The notes beneath the pieces were generated by a model. The model was not told where the DNA came from and searched no databases. It worked only from the letters and a program-made list of their open reading frames with translations. A program made the translations under genes and the position numbers. 58,218 nt of DNA from the IMG/VR virus record IMGVR_UViG_3300025138_000046, positions 1 to 58,218 of that record; one strand, given 5' to 3'. This document shows positions 22,025 through 29,309 of this stretch, in pieces; position 1 is the stretch's first letter; every line of letters begins with the position of its first letter. Source of the stretch: a virus.

Positions 22025-23211
22025 TAACTTCCCCTTACTTTAGCGGCTAGGTCTTTATCAGCCCCGCCCCATGTTCCTTTTGATTTTGTCGCGAACGAAT
22101 TAACTCTTGCTAATCCCCACTGTGTTGGATTTGTTCCAGGTCTATGACTTGAACTCCAAGCTGCATATCCTCTATCGAATACTTTCTTCAATATACCATA
22201 TGGCATACCTGTTTTATCAGCTTTATTTTGAAGTGCTTTCTTTGCATCAGCTTCTTCTAAAGACTGAGAGAAGCTTTTCATTTCTCCAAACTTCTTTTTA
22301 AAATCTTTTGTGTGATCGCTTTCAGGAGCATTTGGTCTTGGCTTATCGTGTTTAGCCTTTTGTTTAGCATCCATATCAGAATACTTCTTTTCTCCTAAAT
22401 GCTCTACATCATCTAACCAAACTCGTTTCTTCCATTCACCGAATTCAACTACTAAAAAGTTAGTACCGCACCTTTGAATAACACCAACCTGATTTGTTTC
22501 TTTTAAAACGACTTCGTCACCTTCCTTAAACAGATTACCTTTTACAAACTTTTCTCTTTTCTCTGATACAGGTTCTAGTTGTGTATGCTTTCTAGCAGAT
22601 TCTTTTTTAAGGCCCATGCCTTTTCTTATAGCATAGTATAGAGTTTGTATTCCGTCACCTGGAATTTCTAACGATGCATCTGCAAAGCCTTGAAGATCAC
22701 CTGCAGCAACTAAAGCTCTAAGTTTAGAAGCAGACATTCCTTTAACACCTTCAGCTTCTGGATCTCTTTCTCCTGCAGAAACTACTTTTATTTCATTTTC
22801 AAAATTATAAAAGCCGTGTCTTGAATCTACACCATTATACTTATTTAAAAGCACTTCAAATTCTTTTAGTCTGTCTGAACCAGCAACCATTGTAACCGAT
22901 GTAAAACCTTGCTTATATAACTTAACACAAATGTCTAATGCTGTTCTTACATCGCTATCCGCCATAATGCTTCTTGCGTGTTTTGGAAACATTTTGCGCA
23001 AAAATTTAATTTTATCTTTAAATGTTAACGGATTCTTTTTAGCGTCTTGTGATTTTGAAGCATATACTCTATACGGATTACTTCCTGCGGTTTTCTTTAA
23101 TTTGTCAAATAACTTTGCATGACCTGGTGTTGGCGGATTAAACCTACCAAAGACGAAATAGACTTCGCCCTTTGCCTCGCTTAAATATTGACTAAAACTC
23201 TTAAATTCCAT
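22024..23211 (-). CDS. Nucleotidylyltransferase fused to a C-terminal phage domain; two CTS-like segments
   Basis: A 395-residue multi-domain protein. Residues 1-13 (MEFKSFSQYLSEA) are CTS-like with LSE|A. Residues ~15-200 are a nucleotidylyltransferase fold: FGRFNPPTPGHAKL (HxGH-like motif ending Gly30-His31) and GMSASKLR (ISSTxxR-like, ~158-165), as in NMN/NaMN adenylyl- or cytidylyltransferases. Residues ~225-272 look like a KOW/SH3 module (KEGDEVVLK...VIQRCGTNFLVVEF). Residues 311-321 (MKSFSQSLEEA) repeat the CTS with LEE|A, followed by a conserved C-terminal domain (TGMPYGILKKVFDRG...HRPGT, remembered as DUF5824). Looks like a fusion of two packaged proteins. Confidence 0.8.
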   Translation of the reverse strand: MEFKSFSQYLSEAKGEVYFVFGRFNPPTPGHAKLFDKLKKTAGSNPYRVYASKSQDAKKNPLTFKDKIKFLRKMFPKHARSIMADSDVRTALDICVKLYKQGFTSVTMVAGSDRLKEFEVLLNKYNGVDSRHGFYNFENEIKVVSAGERDPEAEGVKGMSASKLRALVAAGDLQGFADASLEIPGDGIQTLYYAIRKGMGLKKESARKHTQLEPVSEKREKFVKGNLFKEGDEVVLKETNQVGVIQRCGTNFLVVEFGEWKKRVWLDDVEHLGEKKYSDMDAKQKAKHDKPRPNAPESDHTKDFKKKFGEMKSFSQSLEEADAKKALQNKADKTGMPYGILKKVFDRGYAAWSSSHRPGTNPTQWGLARVNSFATKSKGTWGGADKDLAAKVRGS

Positions 23212-23595
23212 TTACTTCTCACCTTTATCTTTTAATTTTGCTCTGTCTTTTTTCTTAATTCCTGGTAACATTTTCTTAGCGATTTTAGAAATCATTCCTT
23301 TCTTATTGGCTAACTTTTTTTCGATACCAGCACGTGCTGCAAAAGAAAGATCAGCTTTACTTTTGCCTTTTAACATTTTTTTGATTAGGAATTCCCTGGC
23401 TGCCTTATTGGCACGGGATTTAAGTTTTTCTGGGGAGGCAAGTTTTTTCGCAGCTTTCTTTTTACCAAGTGCGATCTTTGCTTTGTTCTTGCGAAATGAA
23501 GCTTTCATTTTCATTCTGTGTGCTAATGACATAGCCTCCGAAAAGTCTACGGTTTCATTAGTTAGATCTGCGTCGTGTTCTTTAAACGATTTCAT
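23212..23595 (-). CDS. Very basic conserved protein with CTS-like N-terminus
   Basis: A 127-residue protein from ATG 23595 (SD CGAGGATAA): MKSFKEHDADLTNETVDFSE, with the possible cleavage FSE|A. The body is extremely Lys/Ala-rich with RMKMKASFRKNKAKIALGKK, LIKKMLKGKSKADLSFAAR and IAKKMLPGIKKKDR motifs; I recognise this as a conserved family of T4-like marine phages. A DNA-binding, histone-like internal protein is the natural guess. An upstream ATG at 23616 lacks a good SD. Confidence 0.68.
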   Translation of the reverse strand: MKSFKEHDADLTNETVDFSEAMSLAHRMKMKASFRKNKAKIALGKKKAAKKLASPEKLKSRANKAAREFLIKKMLKGKSKADLSFAARAGIEKKLANKKGMISKIAKKMLPGIKKKDRAKLKDKGEK

Positions 23596-23617
23596 TGTTA
23601 TCCTCGGTATCCCCATA

Positions 23618-24883
23618 TCAGTTAGGATTATCCCAACCTTTTATAATATCTTTGCTGAAGTTATTAGTAGAAAATTCTAATCTATCAACAAGCTTTACTG
23701 CTCCACCTTCCATACGATCTATAGCAACAAAACCCTCAGGGTTGGTCACTTTAAATCCGGACTTAGTCTTCACAAACGTACCAATTTTACTTAGTCTGTT
23801 TAGTTTATTTATAATAATTAATTTGCTATCCACAACTAAATTTTGTAAATCGAACACATTTTGTAAACTTTTTATGTTAGATTTGCTAAAAAATTGTAAT
23901 AATTGATCACGTTTTACTATTTGAATATCTTTACCTTTTTGACTGCTTCTCTTATCAATTTCTTTTTGGTATCTAGTATTTACCCACATTACTAATCCTG
24001 TTGCATGCTTCTTAGTATCGGTAATTCTCTGCCCTGATCTCACTTTAGTGTTATTATAAACGTTAATAAGTAAGTTTAATTCCCTGTTAGATTCTAATTC
24101 TTTCAGCGTAGAACCTGATATCTTTTTAAACATTTTACCAGCATCAGACAACTTTTTATTAAGCTCATCTGTTTCTTGTTTTGTTAATGTTGCTGTTCCG
24201 GAAAGATCATCTAGTGTTGCATCCTGCATCCAAACATCTTTCGACGGTTTAAGTTTAGTGACTATTGATCTGCCAAACTCAGCTCTCATTGTTTCAAATG
24301 TACCACCGTTATAAACCGTGTGCCATACGATACCGATCTTAGCTCTTGAAATTTCTTTTGCTAATGCAGTTGATGTTGGAACTGCATAAGCGATTGTATT
24401 AGGATGAAATACTATGTGCTTTACTCCACCAATATTTTCAGTTTTGAGGTCAGACTTATCAAACATGAAGTCACCTTGTATAACGCCTTTAATTCCTAAA
24501 GGCTGTAAATAATCAAAGGCCATTTTTAATTTTTTAGAAAGATCTCCAGAAGTATCAGCATCAATATCTGCATGAGATTTATATACCTTAGGATTAGAAT
24601 TAAAGATTCCTTTTTTAGCAACAAAGAATTGTCCATCTCTTGGATCTTCTCCAGCAAATACGGCGGGGGCACCGTCCCATTTTACGGTAACGTCTACTGC
24701 AGATTTTGCATTACCCGATAACATATCTCGCAACGACCTAAGCGCGAGGATAGCTTGGCGCGCCCCCTTAACTCCACCGTCAAGAATAAGATCCTCAATA
24801 TGAATCATATGAGTGTTCTTACCTGCGGCCTCCGATAATTGATTTTTAAATGATTTTATAACTTTCGTCAAATTTGATTTCAT
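23618..24883 (-). CDS. Ligase-like nucleotidyltransferase of marine T4-like phages, with CTS-like N-terminus
   Basis: A 421-residue protein belonging to a family I remember as DUF6267. After a CTS-like IKSFKNQLSEA (residues 9-19, LSE|A) it has AGKNTHMIHIEDLILDGGVKG and a motif I of covalent nucleotidyltransferases, KWDGAPAVF (Lys68-x-Asp-Gly), then VAKKGIF and a VIQGDFMF motif (Gln136-Gly-Asp) resembling the ligase motif IIIa/IV region. RNA ligases, capping enzymes and DNA ligases share this core. The substrate (RNA, DNA or protein) is unknown. Its neighbour on the upstream side is coupled by a 1-nt overlap. Confidence 0.72.
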   Translation of the reverse strand: MKSNLTKVIKSFKNQLSEAAGKNTHMIHIEDLILDGGVKGARQAILALRSLRDMLSGNAKSAVDVTVKWDGAPAVFAGEDPRDGQFFVAKKGIFNSNPKVYKSHADIDADTSGDLSKKLKMAFDYLQPLGIKGVIQGDFMFDKSDLKTENIGGVKHIVFHPNTIAYAVPTSTALAKEISRAKIGIVWHTVYNGGTFETMRAEFGRSIVTKLKPSKDVWMQDATLDDLSGTATLTKQETDELNKKLSDAGKMFKKISGSTLKELESNRELNLLINVYNNTKVRSGQRITDTKKHATGLVMWVNTRYQKEIDKRSSQKGKDIQIVKRDQLLQFFSKSNIKSLQNVFDLQNLVVDSKLIIINKLNRLSKIGTFVKTKSGFKVTNPEGFVAIDRMEGGAVKLVDRLEFSTNNFSKDIIKGWDNPN

Positions 24884-26256
24884 TATTGATATACCTTCAC
24901 GTACGCGCTAGAATCTTCTGATTTAGATCCCGCATAGTTTATAATTTTAGTTATCCAACGATTTGCTTTAGTGCCGCTGTTTTTATCAACGTAATATAAG
25001 ACATATAAACACGCTAGCTTTGAACCTATCCAATAAACGTCTTTTAATAACAATTCTTTTTCAAAGTTTTCATATGAATCATTTTTATAAAAATTGTTAT
25101 ACATTTCATAAAATATTTTAATAGATCTTTTATCTTTTTTAAGAATACTCTTAGCTATTTTATTAATGACTTTATTGTCGGGTATTTTCTTTCCAAAAAC
25201 CGACTTTATACCTTCTGCCATAATTCCGTATCCGGCACCGCCGCCTCTCGATGTTTTCATTCTGATTTCTGCTTTAATAGCTCCTCCAGCAGATCCAGCC
25301 CTTAGGTCAAGCTTACCAGCGTCAAATATAACAGTAGCACCTTTATTAGACCAAAAGGTTCCTCTAAGTTCTCCTTGGAACATTATAGTTTTTATCTTAT
25401 GGTCGTCAGTATCAGGCGGTAATTTAATATTGTACTCTTTAGCTTTAGCAGTTTTCTTAACAAGCTTTAATGATATTCCGACCAAGTCTCTATCAACAAA
25501 TGCTTGTAACAATGCTTTATTATAAGCTGCTATACTTTCGGTGCTAAGAGTTGACAATTTATAACTTTTATTAACGGCCCAGATATCTCCAGGGTTCCAC
25601 TTATCATCTTTAACAGGTTTTTGATCAGAATTTTTATATGCGACATTCTTCATTGCATATACTGTATTCATTAATTTACTTGCTCTATGAAATGTCTGCG
25701 ACTTATTTATGTAACCGTTTTTAATAAGAATTACTGCGGATTCATATGATGAATGGAACCATCCATCTTCGACTGATAATACTTCATCTAAAGTAGCATC
25801 GACATAAACTCTATTATATGCAGCTTTAAGAATATTGTGATTCATAAAGAATTCTTCGTCTTGCATTCCGTTGTCTAACATAGCTTGACACATAACACAT
25901 TGATGAGATTCTGTGATTTTAGTATTGAGAGTTCCGCCGCCAGCTCCACCTCCACCTCCAAATACTTTACTCTTTCCTAGATCGGAAGAGCTTATCATTT
26001 TATCGCCACCTATGAGAGTAAAGGGTTTTTTTAGTTTTTTGAATATTTCAATTGAAGTTATAGCATTTTCTATATCAGTTACTTTAAATACTCCGCCTTT
26101 AGCCAATTCAAGGGGCTTTCCGTCTTTTATAAGACGTGCTAAAATATCTATTCTGTCTATACCAGTATTAGCATTTGGTTTTAACAATTCGGATGGAGTT
26201 AGCTTTACGGCTTCTTGAAGTTCTTCGATTTGTTCGAAATATCTTAAGCTTTTCAT
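24883..26256 (-). CDS. Large conserved protein of unknown function with Gly-rich motif and CTS-like N-terminus
   Basis: A 457-residue protein, first gene after promoters at 26293-26333. It starts MKSLRYFEQIEELQEAVKL, a CTS-like segment with LQE|A. A signature KSKVFGGGGGAGGG lies at 95-108, then a CVMC pair (Cys120, Cys123), DDKWNPGDIWAV (~219-230), GISLKLVKK (~259-267) and FQGELRGTFWSNKG. I recognise the family from cyanophages and other marine T4-like phages; no activity is established to my knowledge. The conserved polar motifs suggest an enzyme. Conserved pairing with the ligase-like protein downstream suggests joint function. Confidence 0.7.
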   Translation of the reverse strand: MKSLRYFEQIEELQEAVKLTPSELLKPNANTGIDRIDILARLIKDGKPLELAKGGVFKVTDIENAITSIEIFKKLKKPFTLIGGDKMISSSDLGKSKVFGGGGGAGGGTLNTKITESHQCVMCQAMLDNGMQDEEFFMNHNILKAAYNRVYVDATLDEVLSVEDGWFHSSYESAVILIKNGYINKSQTFHRASKLMNTVYAMKNVAYKNSDQKPVKDDKWNPGDIWAVNKSYKLSTLSTESIAAYNKALLQAFVDRDLVGISLKLVKKTAKAKEYNIKLPPDTDDHKIKTIMFQGELRGTFWSNKGATVIFDAGKLDLRAGSAGGAIKAEIRMKTSRGGGAGYGIMAEGIKSVFGKKIPDNKVINKIAKSILKKDKRSIKIFYEMYNNFYKNDSYENFEKELLLKDVYWIGSKLACLYVLYYVDKNSGTKANRWITKIINYAGSKSEDSSAYVKVYQ

Positions 26257-26292
26257 ATTAGTATTATACCCTATTAATTATTTGATAAAAAT

Positions 26293-26321
26293 ATTATAAC
26301 ACCCTTATCAATAAATGTACA
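26293..26321 (-). promoter_or_regulatory. Early promoter P5
   Basis: Minus strand: TGTACA, 17 bp, extended TGT, TATAAT, 37 nt upstream of the 457-aa gene. It lies just downstream of a late promoter, so the capsid-targeted block has both. Confidence 0.82.
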
Positions 26322-26325
26322 ATAC

Positions 26326-26333
26326 TATTTATA
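26326..26333 (-). promoter_or_regulatory. Late promoter (TATAAATA) in tandem with P5
   Basis: Minus strand TATAAATA in non-coding DNA, 4 bp upstream of the TGTACA of P5. It would drive the capsid-targeted block late, consistent with head assembly. Confidence 0.65.
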
Positions 26334-26345
26334 CTATTTTTTAAC

Positions 26346-26522
26346 TCAATTTTTAGGATTATACAGCTTATTTGGAGTTACATTATCGTTATCATCGACA
26401 TTGATAATGCCAACCATCTCGAGCATGTCGATCATTTTAGCACCACCGTCTTTGACACCGATGAGATACGATGACCATGCTGCGCCAATCATTACTATGA
26501 AATACGCAGTGTATTCTATCAC
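26346..26522 (-). CDS. Small conserved membrane protein (58 aa)
   Basis: A 58-residue protein, (M)IEYTAYFIVMIGAAWSSYLIG then VKDGGAKMIDMLEMVGIINVDD. One N-terminal transmembrane helix followed by a GxKDGxxxMIDMLE motif that I recognise in small marine-phage proteins. The start is GTG at 26522 with AAGG 7 nt upstream, overlapping the previous stop as GTGA; no ATG is available. Function unknown. Confidence 0.65.
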   Translation of the reverse strand: MIEYTAYFIVMIGAAWSSYLIGVKDGGAKMIDMLEMVGIINVDDNDNVTPNKLYNPKN

Positions 26523-26674
26523 AACATAACCTTAAAGCATACTGTTTCGTAATCCTTGTTTATCATATCATTATAAAATGCCAAAGCTTCTTCTTTAATA
26601 GCAAATAAATATTCTGCTATTAAATTATTGTGTTTATCTACTGCAATAACTTTCCAACTATCCAAACGTTCCAT
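26519..26674 (-). CDS. Small hypothetical protein (51 aa)
   Basis: A 51-residue protein, MERLDSWKVIAVDKHNNLIA then EYLFAIKEEALAFYNDMINKD, with a simple beta-beta-alpha pattern. Its ATG overlaps the upstream stop (TAATG) and its TGA overlaps the downstream GTG, so it is embedded in a coupled chain. No family recognised. Confidence 0.6.
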   Translation of the reverse strand: MERLDSWKVIAVDKHNNLIAEYLFAIKEEALAFYNDMINKDYETVCFKVML

Positions 26675-26907
26675 TATCCGTTACTCATATATTTTTCGAC
26701 TGGTTTAAGTTCAATAAACTTCCTGCGCGATTTTGAAAACTGCTTCATAGGCTTACTAAACTCTTTGTATTTTTTAGTTTTTGTGGATCTAAATCCAACA
26801 CAATGACCTTGATTGTTTAAGATATAGGTGTGATTTAAAACAGGATGTTTACATTCATCCCAACTAGTGATTTCTTTAAAAGCTTTTAGCTCAGATTGTA
26901 TAGACAT
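26674..26907 (-). CDS. Hypothetical basic protein (77 aa)
   Basis: A 77-residue basic protein starting MSIQSELKAFKEITSWDECK; the ATG at 26907 has AAAGGA 9 nt upstream, better than the earlier in-frame Met codons. The C-terminal half is Lys-rich (TKTKKYKEFSKPMKQFSKSRRKF). No family recognised. Confidence 0.58.
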   Translation of the reverse strand: MSIQSELKAFKEITSWDECKHPVLNHTYILNNQGHCVGFRSTKTKKYKEFSKPMKQFSKSRRKFIELKPVEKYMSNG

Positions 26908-27217
26908 AAACATCCATCCTTTCTGCATGTCTTAACGGAAGAGACTGATCGTATTTTCTAGGATGTTTTCCGTCAGCTATTGCAGCTGAAGTCCTAGGTC
27001 CTCTACCTTGACATTTAACTCTGTATCTAGTAGATTTTACCGGTTCAACGTCTGTCCAACCGCTTTGAAACCTGTAATCGTTCATTTTGTCTTTCTGAGC
27101 AGCCATTTTGTTTATGGCTTTTACAGTTGACCTAACGGTTTCTAGTTCTAGCATATCTCCTGCGCTTTTAGTATACGCAGTCATTACGTAGCTATCACTT
27201 ATATTTCTATTTTTCAT
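26891..27217 (-). CDS. Hypothetical basic protein (108 aa)
   Basis: A 108-residue protein, first in the P6 unit. The central segment TRYRVKCQGRGPRTSAAIADGKHPRKYDQSLPL is Arg-rich and resembles a recurrent small-protein motif (RVKCQGRGPR) of marine T4-like phages. Possible nucleic-acid binding. The P6 -10 lies 35 nt upstream. Confidence 0.6.
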   Translation of the reverse strand: MKNRNISDSYVMTAYTKSAGDMLELETVRSTVKAINKMAAQKDKMNDYRFQSGWTDVEPVKSTRYRVKCQGRGPRTSAAIADGKHPRKYDQSLPLRHAERMDVYVYTI

Positions 27218-27251
27218 AATTTAATTCCTTATCAATTTTGTTTATGGTACT

Positions 27252-27280
27252 ATTATACCATACTTTTAAGGTTTTGTACA
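27252..27280 (-). promoter_or_regulatory. Early promoter P6
   Basis: Minus strand: TGTACA, 17 bp, extended TGG, TATAAT; A-rich DNA (GCAAAAAAGG) upstream of the -35. Its flanks partly resemble those of P7 and P14. Confidence 0.83.
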
Positions 27281-27319
27281 CCTTTTTTGCGAAAATAGTA
27301 TATAGATTCTATACGTATT

Positions 27320-27487
27320 TTATACACCGCTTGTCATGTGTACATAAGAATCTTTACATTCTTCTAGTTTGTCTCCACATGCACAAATCTCTGATTCTTC
27401 GATTGTTGGCGCTCCAACGATATCTCTTACTTGAGATTCGTTAAGTGTCACACCCACTAATTTTGCTATTACTTCTTCTAAATTCAT
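27320..27487 (-). CDS. Small acidic protein with CxC and Cys (55 aa)
   Basis: A 55-residue acidic protein, MNLEEVIAKLVGVTLNESQV then RDIVGAPTIEESEICACGDK. The CAC plus a later Cys could bind metal. ATG at 27487 has GGAGTAAATT upstream. It is the second gene of the P7 unit. No family recognised. Confidence 0.6.
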   Translation of the reverse strand: MNLEEVIAKLVGVTLNESQVRDIVGAPTIEESEICACGDKLEECKDSYVHMTSGV

Positions 27488-27496
27488 AATTTACTC

Positions 27497-27886
27497 CTAT
27501 TGAATTCCTGTCCATCTGACATTCGCTTGACTATATCCAGTCAATACGTTACCTCTTGCGAAGTTTGTAGATGGCGCGTTATATCCAGCGGCCATCAACA
27601 TATCCCCAACATTAAAAGGTTTGTTTGTTTTATTATCGATTGCTTTTGGACTTTTCTTTACAATGAATCCAACAACTCCAGATCTAAGAGATCCATCATA
27701 TTGATTCTCTTCAGACTTGAGCAACTTAATGTAATTCCTTCCTTCTTCGAAGTGATACGTGATACCTTCCATTCTATCTTTTATGTACTGCTCATCGGTA
27801 CAGAACTCACTGCGTGAGTACCATTGTTCTAAGTCATTAGACATAGTGGTTAGAAGTTCGTTGGTTTGGTCAATTAGTTGATTCAT
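27497..27886 (-). CDS. Hypothetical protein (129 aa), first gene of the P7 unit
   Basis: A 129-residue protein starting MNQLIDQTNELLTTMSNDLE; ATG 27886 with AAGGAACTA upstream. It contains a helical N-terminal half (EQWYSRSEFCTDEQYIKDRMEG) and a beta-rich C-terminal half (SGVVGFIVKKSP...FNVGDMLMAAGYNAPSTNFARGNVL). The latter resembles small phage proteins of unknown role with a GDMLMAAGWxxPAxNxARGN motif. Function not assigned. Confidence 0.6.
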   Translation of the reverse strand: MNQLIDQTNELLTTMSNDLEQWYSRSEFCTDEQYIKDRMEGITYHFEEGRNYIKLLKSEENQYDGSLRSGVVGFIVKKSPKAIDNKTNKPFNVGDMLMAAGYNAPSTNFARGNVLTGYSQANVRWTGIQ

Positions 27887-27895
27887 AATATAGTT

Positions 27896-27996
27896 CCTTA
27901 TCTTTAATATGGTACCATTATACCACACTTATAAGGCTTTGTACACCTTTTTTTGAAAAAAAGTGTATATTTTTTATATCTATTTGTTATATGTAA
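27896..27996. repeat. Direct repeat copy A (extended promoter region)
   Basis: About 100 bp that match 51763-51863 at roughly 87% by eye. The first 31 bases are identical. It contains promoter P7, a perfect palindrome ATGGTACCAT overlapping the end of the -10 and +1, and the A-tract upstream. Confidence 0.75.
27917..27945 (-). promoter_or_regulatory. Early promoter P7
   Basis: Minus strand: TGTACA, 17 bp, extended TGG, TATAAT, with A-tract upstream and the ATGGTACCAT palindrome at the -10/+1 junction. Confidence 0.85.
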
Positions 27997-28002
27997 TTAT
28001 GT

Positions 28003-28662
28003 TTATATAACGTCGTCAAGCGGGAATATTTGGTATATTGCCTCAGCACATGCCTTAGCTATCTCTTGATGTTCTTTCTGAGTACCATTAGCAGATCGTA
28101 ATTGTATATAATGAATCCAAGATCTTAGTGTTCCATTCACGTACATACGAGACATTGTCAAACCTTCAGGTAAAATTGCTCGTGCCTGTTCCTTTGCAAT
28201 ACCTGCGTTTATTGCCCAATCATATGCGTGTTTACAACGCTCAATAATGACTTCTTGATATGATTCCCATATATGATGTATAGAATCTTCCATAGGAATA
28301 TCAACGGAGTTTTGTCGATTTTTGTTATCTTGCATCCGAGCATCTCTCGTCACAAAGGTTAAATCTTTAGTAGGATCAGCATACCGCTGACTAAATTCCT
28401 GAAAAGAAAAAGATCGATGTCTAAGAATTTGTCTTGCGATATCCCGGGTTGTATCAATTTCCATACAGACACTGGCCATCTCAAGAGGTGACCAGTGCTG
28501 ATGTTTAATCAAATATTTAACTAATTTCTCTGCGGTTTCTTCATTATTTTGGTTACTAGGATTCGACACCCTAGCGCAATATGCTACCATTTGTAACAAA
28601 TCATCTTTCAAATCAACGCCAATTGCTGGCTTACTATACGAAACTACACGAACCTTAAACAT
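28003..28662 (-). CDS. thyX: Flavin-dependent thymidylate synthase
   Basis: A 219-residue ThyX that makes dTMP from dUMP with FAD and methylene-THF. The ThyX motif RHRSFSFQEFS (RHRx7S, residues 81-91) is intact, and the C-terminal NGTLRSWIHYIQLRSANGTQKEHQEIAK contains the substrate-binding Arg. A HWSPLEMASVCMEI helix also matches. It is the last gene in the UvsX-gp41 unit. The phage also has a ThyA-family enzyme (36844-37500), so ThyX is likely the true dTMP producer. Confidence 0.92.
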   Translation of the reverse strand: MFKVRVVSYSKPAIGVDLKDDLLQMVAYCARVSNPSNQNNEETAEKLVKYLIKHQHWSPLEMASVCMEIDTTRDIARQILRHRSFSFQEFSQRYADPTKDLTFVTRDARMQDNKNRQNSVDIPMEDSIHHIWESYQEVIIERCKHAYDWAINAGIAKEQARAILPEGLTMSRMYVNGTLRSWIHYIQLRSANGTQKEHQEIAKACAEAIYQIFPLDDVI

Positions 28663-28679
28663 GGTTTATCCTTGTTATA

Positions 28680-29309
28680 TTAGAAATTAAGAGTTAAGTT
28701 TATTGCGGCTGAATCCATAAATGTGCCTGATCTTACTCCATCCATTACCATTAATCCAATCGTTAGATTTTCTGTTACGGGCTTTGCGATCATCAACATC
28801 ACATGAGACATTTCAGTTTCAGCAACTTTATGTTCAGCATATCCAATTGACACATTAGCTGCTTTAATAAATGGCAATGCTTGTGATACTTCTAAATAAC
28901 TTAGATGTGCATCAACAGTATTGCGGTAATATTTCATACTTGTGTTTTTCCAAGAAGCTCCAAAATAAACTTCTTCGAAAGGATCATAATCACTACCATC
29001 AAAGTTATATTGAATAACACCCAAGTCTACACTAATATCGTCAGTTAAATCCGTGCTGTAACCAGCATAAAAATCATATTCAACATTAGCCGTGTCGCCA
29101 TAATCTACTTCACTGGCCCATGCTCCAGCATAAAAACCTGATTCATGGTTATAATCTATACCTGCTTGTAAAGCAACATTTCCTGCATTTTGTGACATGC
29201 CTCTCCAAAAATAATCTGAAGTGACCGAAACATTATATGAAGTATCTGCTTGAGCGGTAAACGATGTTACCATTAAAAGAGAGCATAAGAATGTTTTTAA
29301 ACTATTCAC
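28680..29309 (-). CDS. Outer-membrane beta-barrel protein (Gcw_chp/TorF-like)
   Basis: A 209-residue protein from a GTG at 29309 (SD AAGGAG, 7-nt spacer, overlap with upstream stop as TAGTG). The N-terminus is a Sec signal peptide (MNSLKTFLCSLLMVTSFTAQA, predicted cut before DTSYNVSV). The mature part alternates beta strands: NVSVTSDYFWRGMSQ, GFYAGAWASEV, EYDFYAGYST, NLTIGLMVMDGVR and the terminal ITLTLNF-like NLTLNF, matching bacterial Gcw_chp outer-membrane proteins. It would be exported to the outer membrane in infected cells. Possible roles: nutrient uptake or receptor masking (superinfection exclusion), both inference. Confidence 0.75.
   Translation of the reverse strand: MNSLKTFLCSLLMVTSFTAQADTSYNVSVTSDYFWRGMSQNAGNVALQAGIDYNHESGFYAGAWASEVDYGDTANVEYDFYAGYSTDLTDDISVDLGVIQYNFDGSDYDPFEEVYFGASWKNTSMKYYRNTVDAHLSYLEVSQALPFIKAANVSIGYAEHKVAETEMSHVMLMIAKPVTENLTIGLMVMDGVRSGTFMDSAAINLTLNF

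Noticed and set aside
23306-23680. Plus-strand ORF of 124 codons
   Set aside because: Shadow of the Lys/Ala-rich gene on the minus strand; composition explains the lack of stops.
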